Positions 63,375 to 64,000 of a stretch of 64,000 nt of DNA are shown here, piece after piece. Within the stretch, counting starts at the first letter, position 1; each line of letters begins with the position of its first letter. A model generated the notes under the pieces. The model did not search any database and was not told the DNA's origin. It saw only the letters and a list, made by a program, of their open reading frames with translations. Position numbers and translations under genes: made by a program. The stretch is from contig JAJFGN010000030.1 of the NCBI GenBank assembly GCA_021776115.1, positions 39,240 through 103,239 of the forward strand, written 5' to 3'. The stretch comes from Kiloniellaceae bacterium. GTDB taxonomy: Bacteria > Pseudomonadota > Alphaproteobacteria > Kiloniellales > J153.

Positions 63375-63863
63375 ATGCAACCCTTAGTGATCCTCCAGCT
63401 TCTTATTCTCCTGCTGTTGGCGAATGGAACCCCGGTGATCGCGAAGCGCATTTGGGGCCGGCGCTTCGCTTATCCGCTCGATGGCGGTATCAGTTTTTTC
63501 GACGGCCGGCGCCTGTTCGGCCCATCGAAAACCGTGCGCGGGATAGTATCGTCGGTACTGGTGACGACAGCGGTTGCGCCAGTTTTTGGCTTGGAATGGA
63601 AGATCGGGGCGGCGGTGGGAAGCGCTGCGATGGTGGGCGACCTTTGTTCTAGTTTTGTGAAGCGCCGCTTGCATCGCCCGCCAAGTAGCCGGGCAACGGG
63701 CCTCGATCAGATTCCTGAGTCGCTATTCCCGCTCCTCCTCTGCCGTTCGACGCTGTCCCTGACGATCGCCGATATTGCAGTCGGCGTCGGGCTTTTTTTT
63801 GCCGGCGAGATCGTCCTTTCGCGTCTGTTGTATAAGCTGCGCGTTCGCGATCACCCATACTAG
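63375..63863 (+). CDS. CarS/DUF46-like CDP-archaeol synthase family protein
   Basis: 162 aa membrane protein, four to five helices. The conserved region runs FDGRRLFGPSKTVRG, then GSAAMVGDLCSSFVKRRL and SSRATGLDQIPESLFP, as in the CarS/DUF46 family of CDP-alcohol lipid enzymes. In archaea CarS makes CDP-archaeol; the bacterial substrate is unknown. The start at 63375 follows the GTG at 63369. Its stop overlaps the end of an IS630-type transposase by four bases. Confidence 0.75.
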   Translation: MQPLVILQLLILLLLANGTPVIAKRIWGRRFAYPLDGGISFFDGRRLFGPSKTVRGIVSSVLVTTAVAPVFGLEWKIGAAVGSAAMVGDLCSSFVKRRLHRPPSSRATGLDQIPESLFPLLLCRSTLSLTIADIAVGVGLFFAGEIVLSRLLYKLRVRDHPY

Positions 63864-64000
63864 TGTCCTGATTCGGAAGTTTGAATGATTTGGGTTTGGT
63901 TTTCGGCGGCTTCGATTGTTCTGAGGCAGAAGCGCTTGATGCTGGCCAGGATATCGTGAGCGGACTTGGTCCATCGGAAGGGCCTGGGATTGGCATTGAC
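63860..64000 (-). mobile_element. IS630-family transposase, 3' end (window edge)
   Basis: The minus strand reads NANPRPFRWTKSAHDILASI then KRFCLRTIEAAENQTQ and ends TSESGH and a stop (TAG 63862-63860). This is a typical C-terminus of IS630-type DDE transposases, whose catalytic part would lie beyond the window. The rightmost stop overlaps the CarS-like gene. The element may therefore have inserted at the 3' end of that gene. Confidence 0.75.

Overview
The window reads as a stretch of chromosome from a GC-rich, free-living, denitrifying alphaproteobacterium, probably Rhodospirillales-like. The nir genes are in the Paracoccus-type order (nirI divergent from nirS-E-C-F-DL-G-H-J-N). The window also has TAXI-type TRAP and Dpp-type ABC importers, a pqqA gene, ectoine-degradation genes and alphaproteobacterial palindromic repeats. 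The genus is an inference, because no rRNA or other marker gene is present. Function calls come from motif and family recognition by reading; no database search was run.

Layout. 1-9.1 kb: a truncated 2-hydroxyacid dehydrogenase and an M81 (MlrC-like) peptidase on the minus strand, divergent from a Dpp-type ABC importer operon (binding protein, two permeases, double ATPase) with an MFS transporter coupled to its end, then a NIPSNAP-like gene. 9.1-12.5 kb: a patchwork of a beta-hydroxyacid dehydrogenase, an MBL hydrolase, a PEP-CTERM protein and an intact YaiI/DUF188 gene, plus two decayed copies of the YaiI 3' end. 12.5-14.7 kb: an HxlR regulator divergent from an NmrA-like reductase and a DUF1330 gene. 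14.7-20.4 kb: a disulfide oxidoreductase, a D-aminoacylase, an orphan pqqA-pqqD pair, a pterin pair (folB, carbinolamine dehydratase) and a methyltransferase. 20.5-25.8 kb: a second Dpp-type importer with a Tat-exported binding protein. 25.9-36.0 kb: an aldehyde dehydrogenase, a GIY-YIG gene bracketed by four hairpin repeats, pirin, gamma-glutamyltransferase, a large membrane spermidine-synthase-like protein, an amidase and an M20 peptidase. 36.5-42.6 kb: an HcnABC-like three-subunit amine/amino-acid dehydrogenase followed by a TAXI-TRAP importer. 42.6-48.0 kb: a DksA-like protein, Uup, a PhyH dioxygenase and doeB-doeA (ectoine hydrolysis). 48.1-62.6 kb: the cytochrome cd1 nitrite reductase island. 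62.8-64 kb: a lipoprotein, a CarS-like membrane protein and the 3' end of an IS630-type transposase.

How it works together. Most of the window supports scavenging of peptides, acylated D-amino acids, glutathione-like gamma-glutamyl compounds, ectoine and cyclic or secondary amino acids. The right-hand third encodes nitrite respiration. NirS reduces nitrite to NO. NirE, NirDL, NirG, NirH, NirJ, NirF and NirN make and insert heme d1, and NirC is an accessory cytochrome. NirI and NnrS are accessory membrane proteins, and a ferredoxin-reductase-like flavoprotein paired with a truncated hemoglobin may handle NO. A CbiX-type chelatase closes the operon and may supply the iron-insertion step toward siroheme, the substrate of the heme d1 branch. 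One FNR/NNR-type box lies in the nirS-nirI divergent promoter, and a strong stem-loop sits just behind nirS.

No tRNA, rRNA or CRISPR array was seen. Nitrate, nitric oxide and nitrous oxide reductase genes are not in the window.
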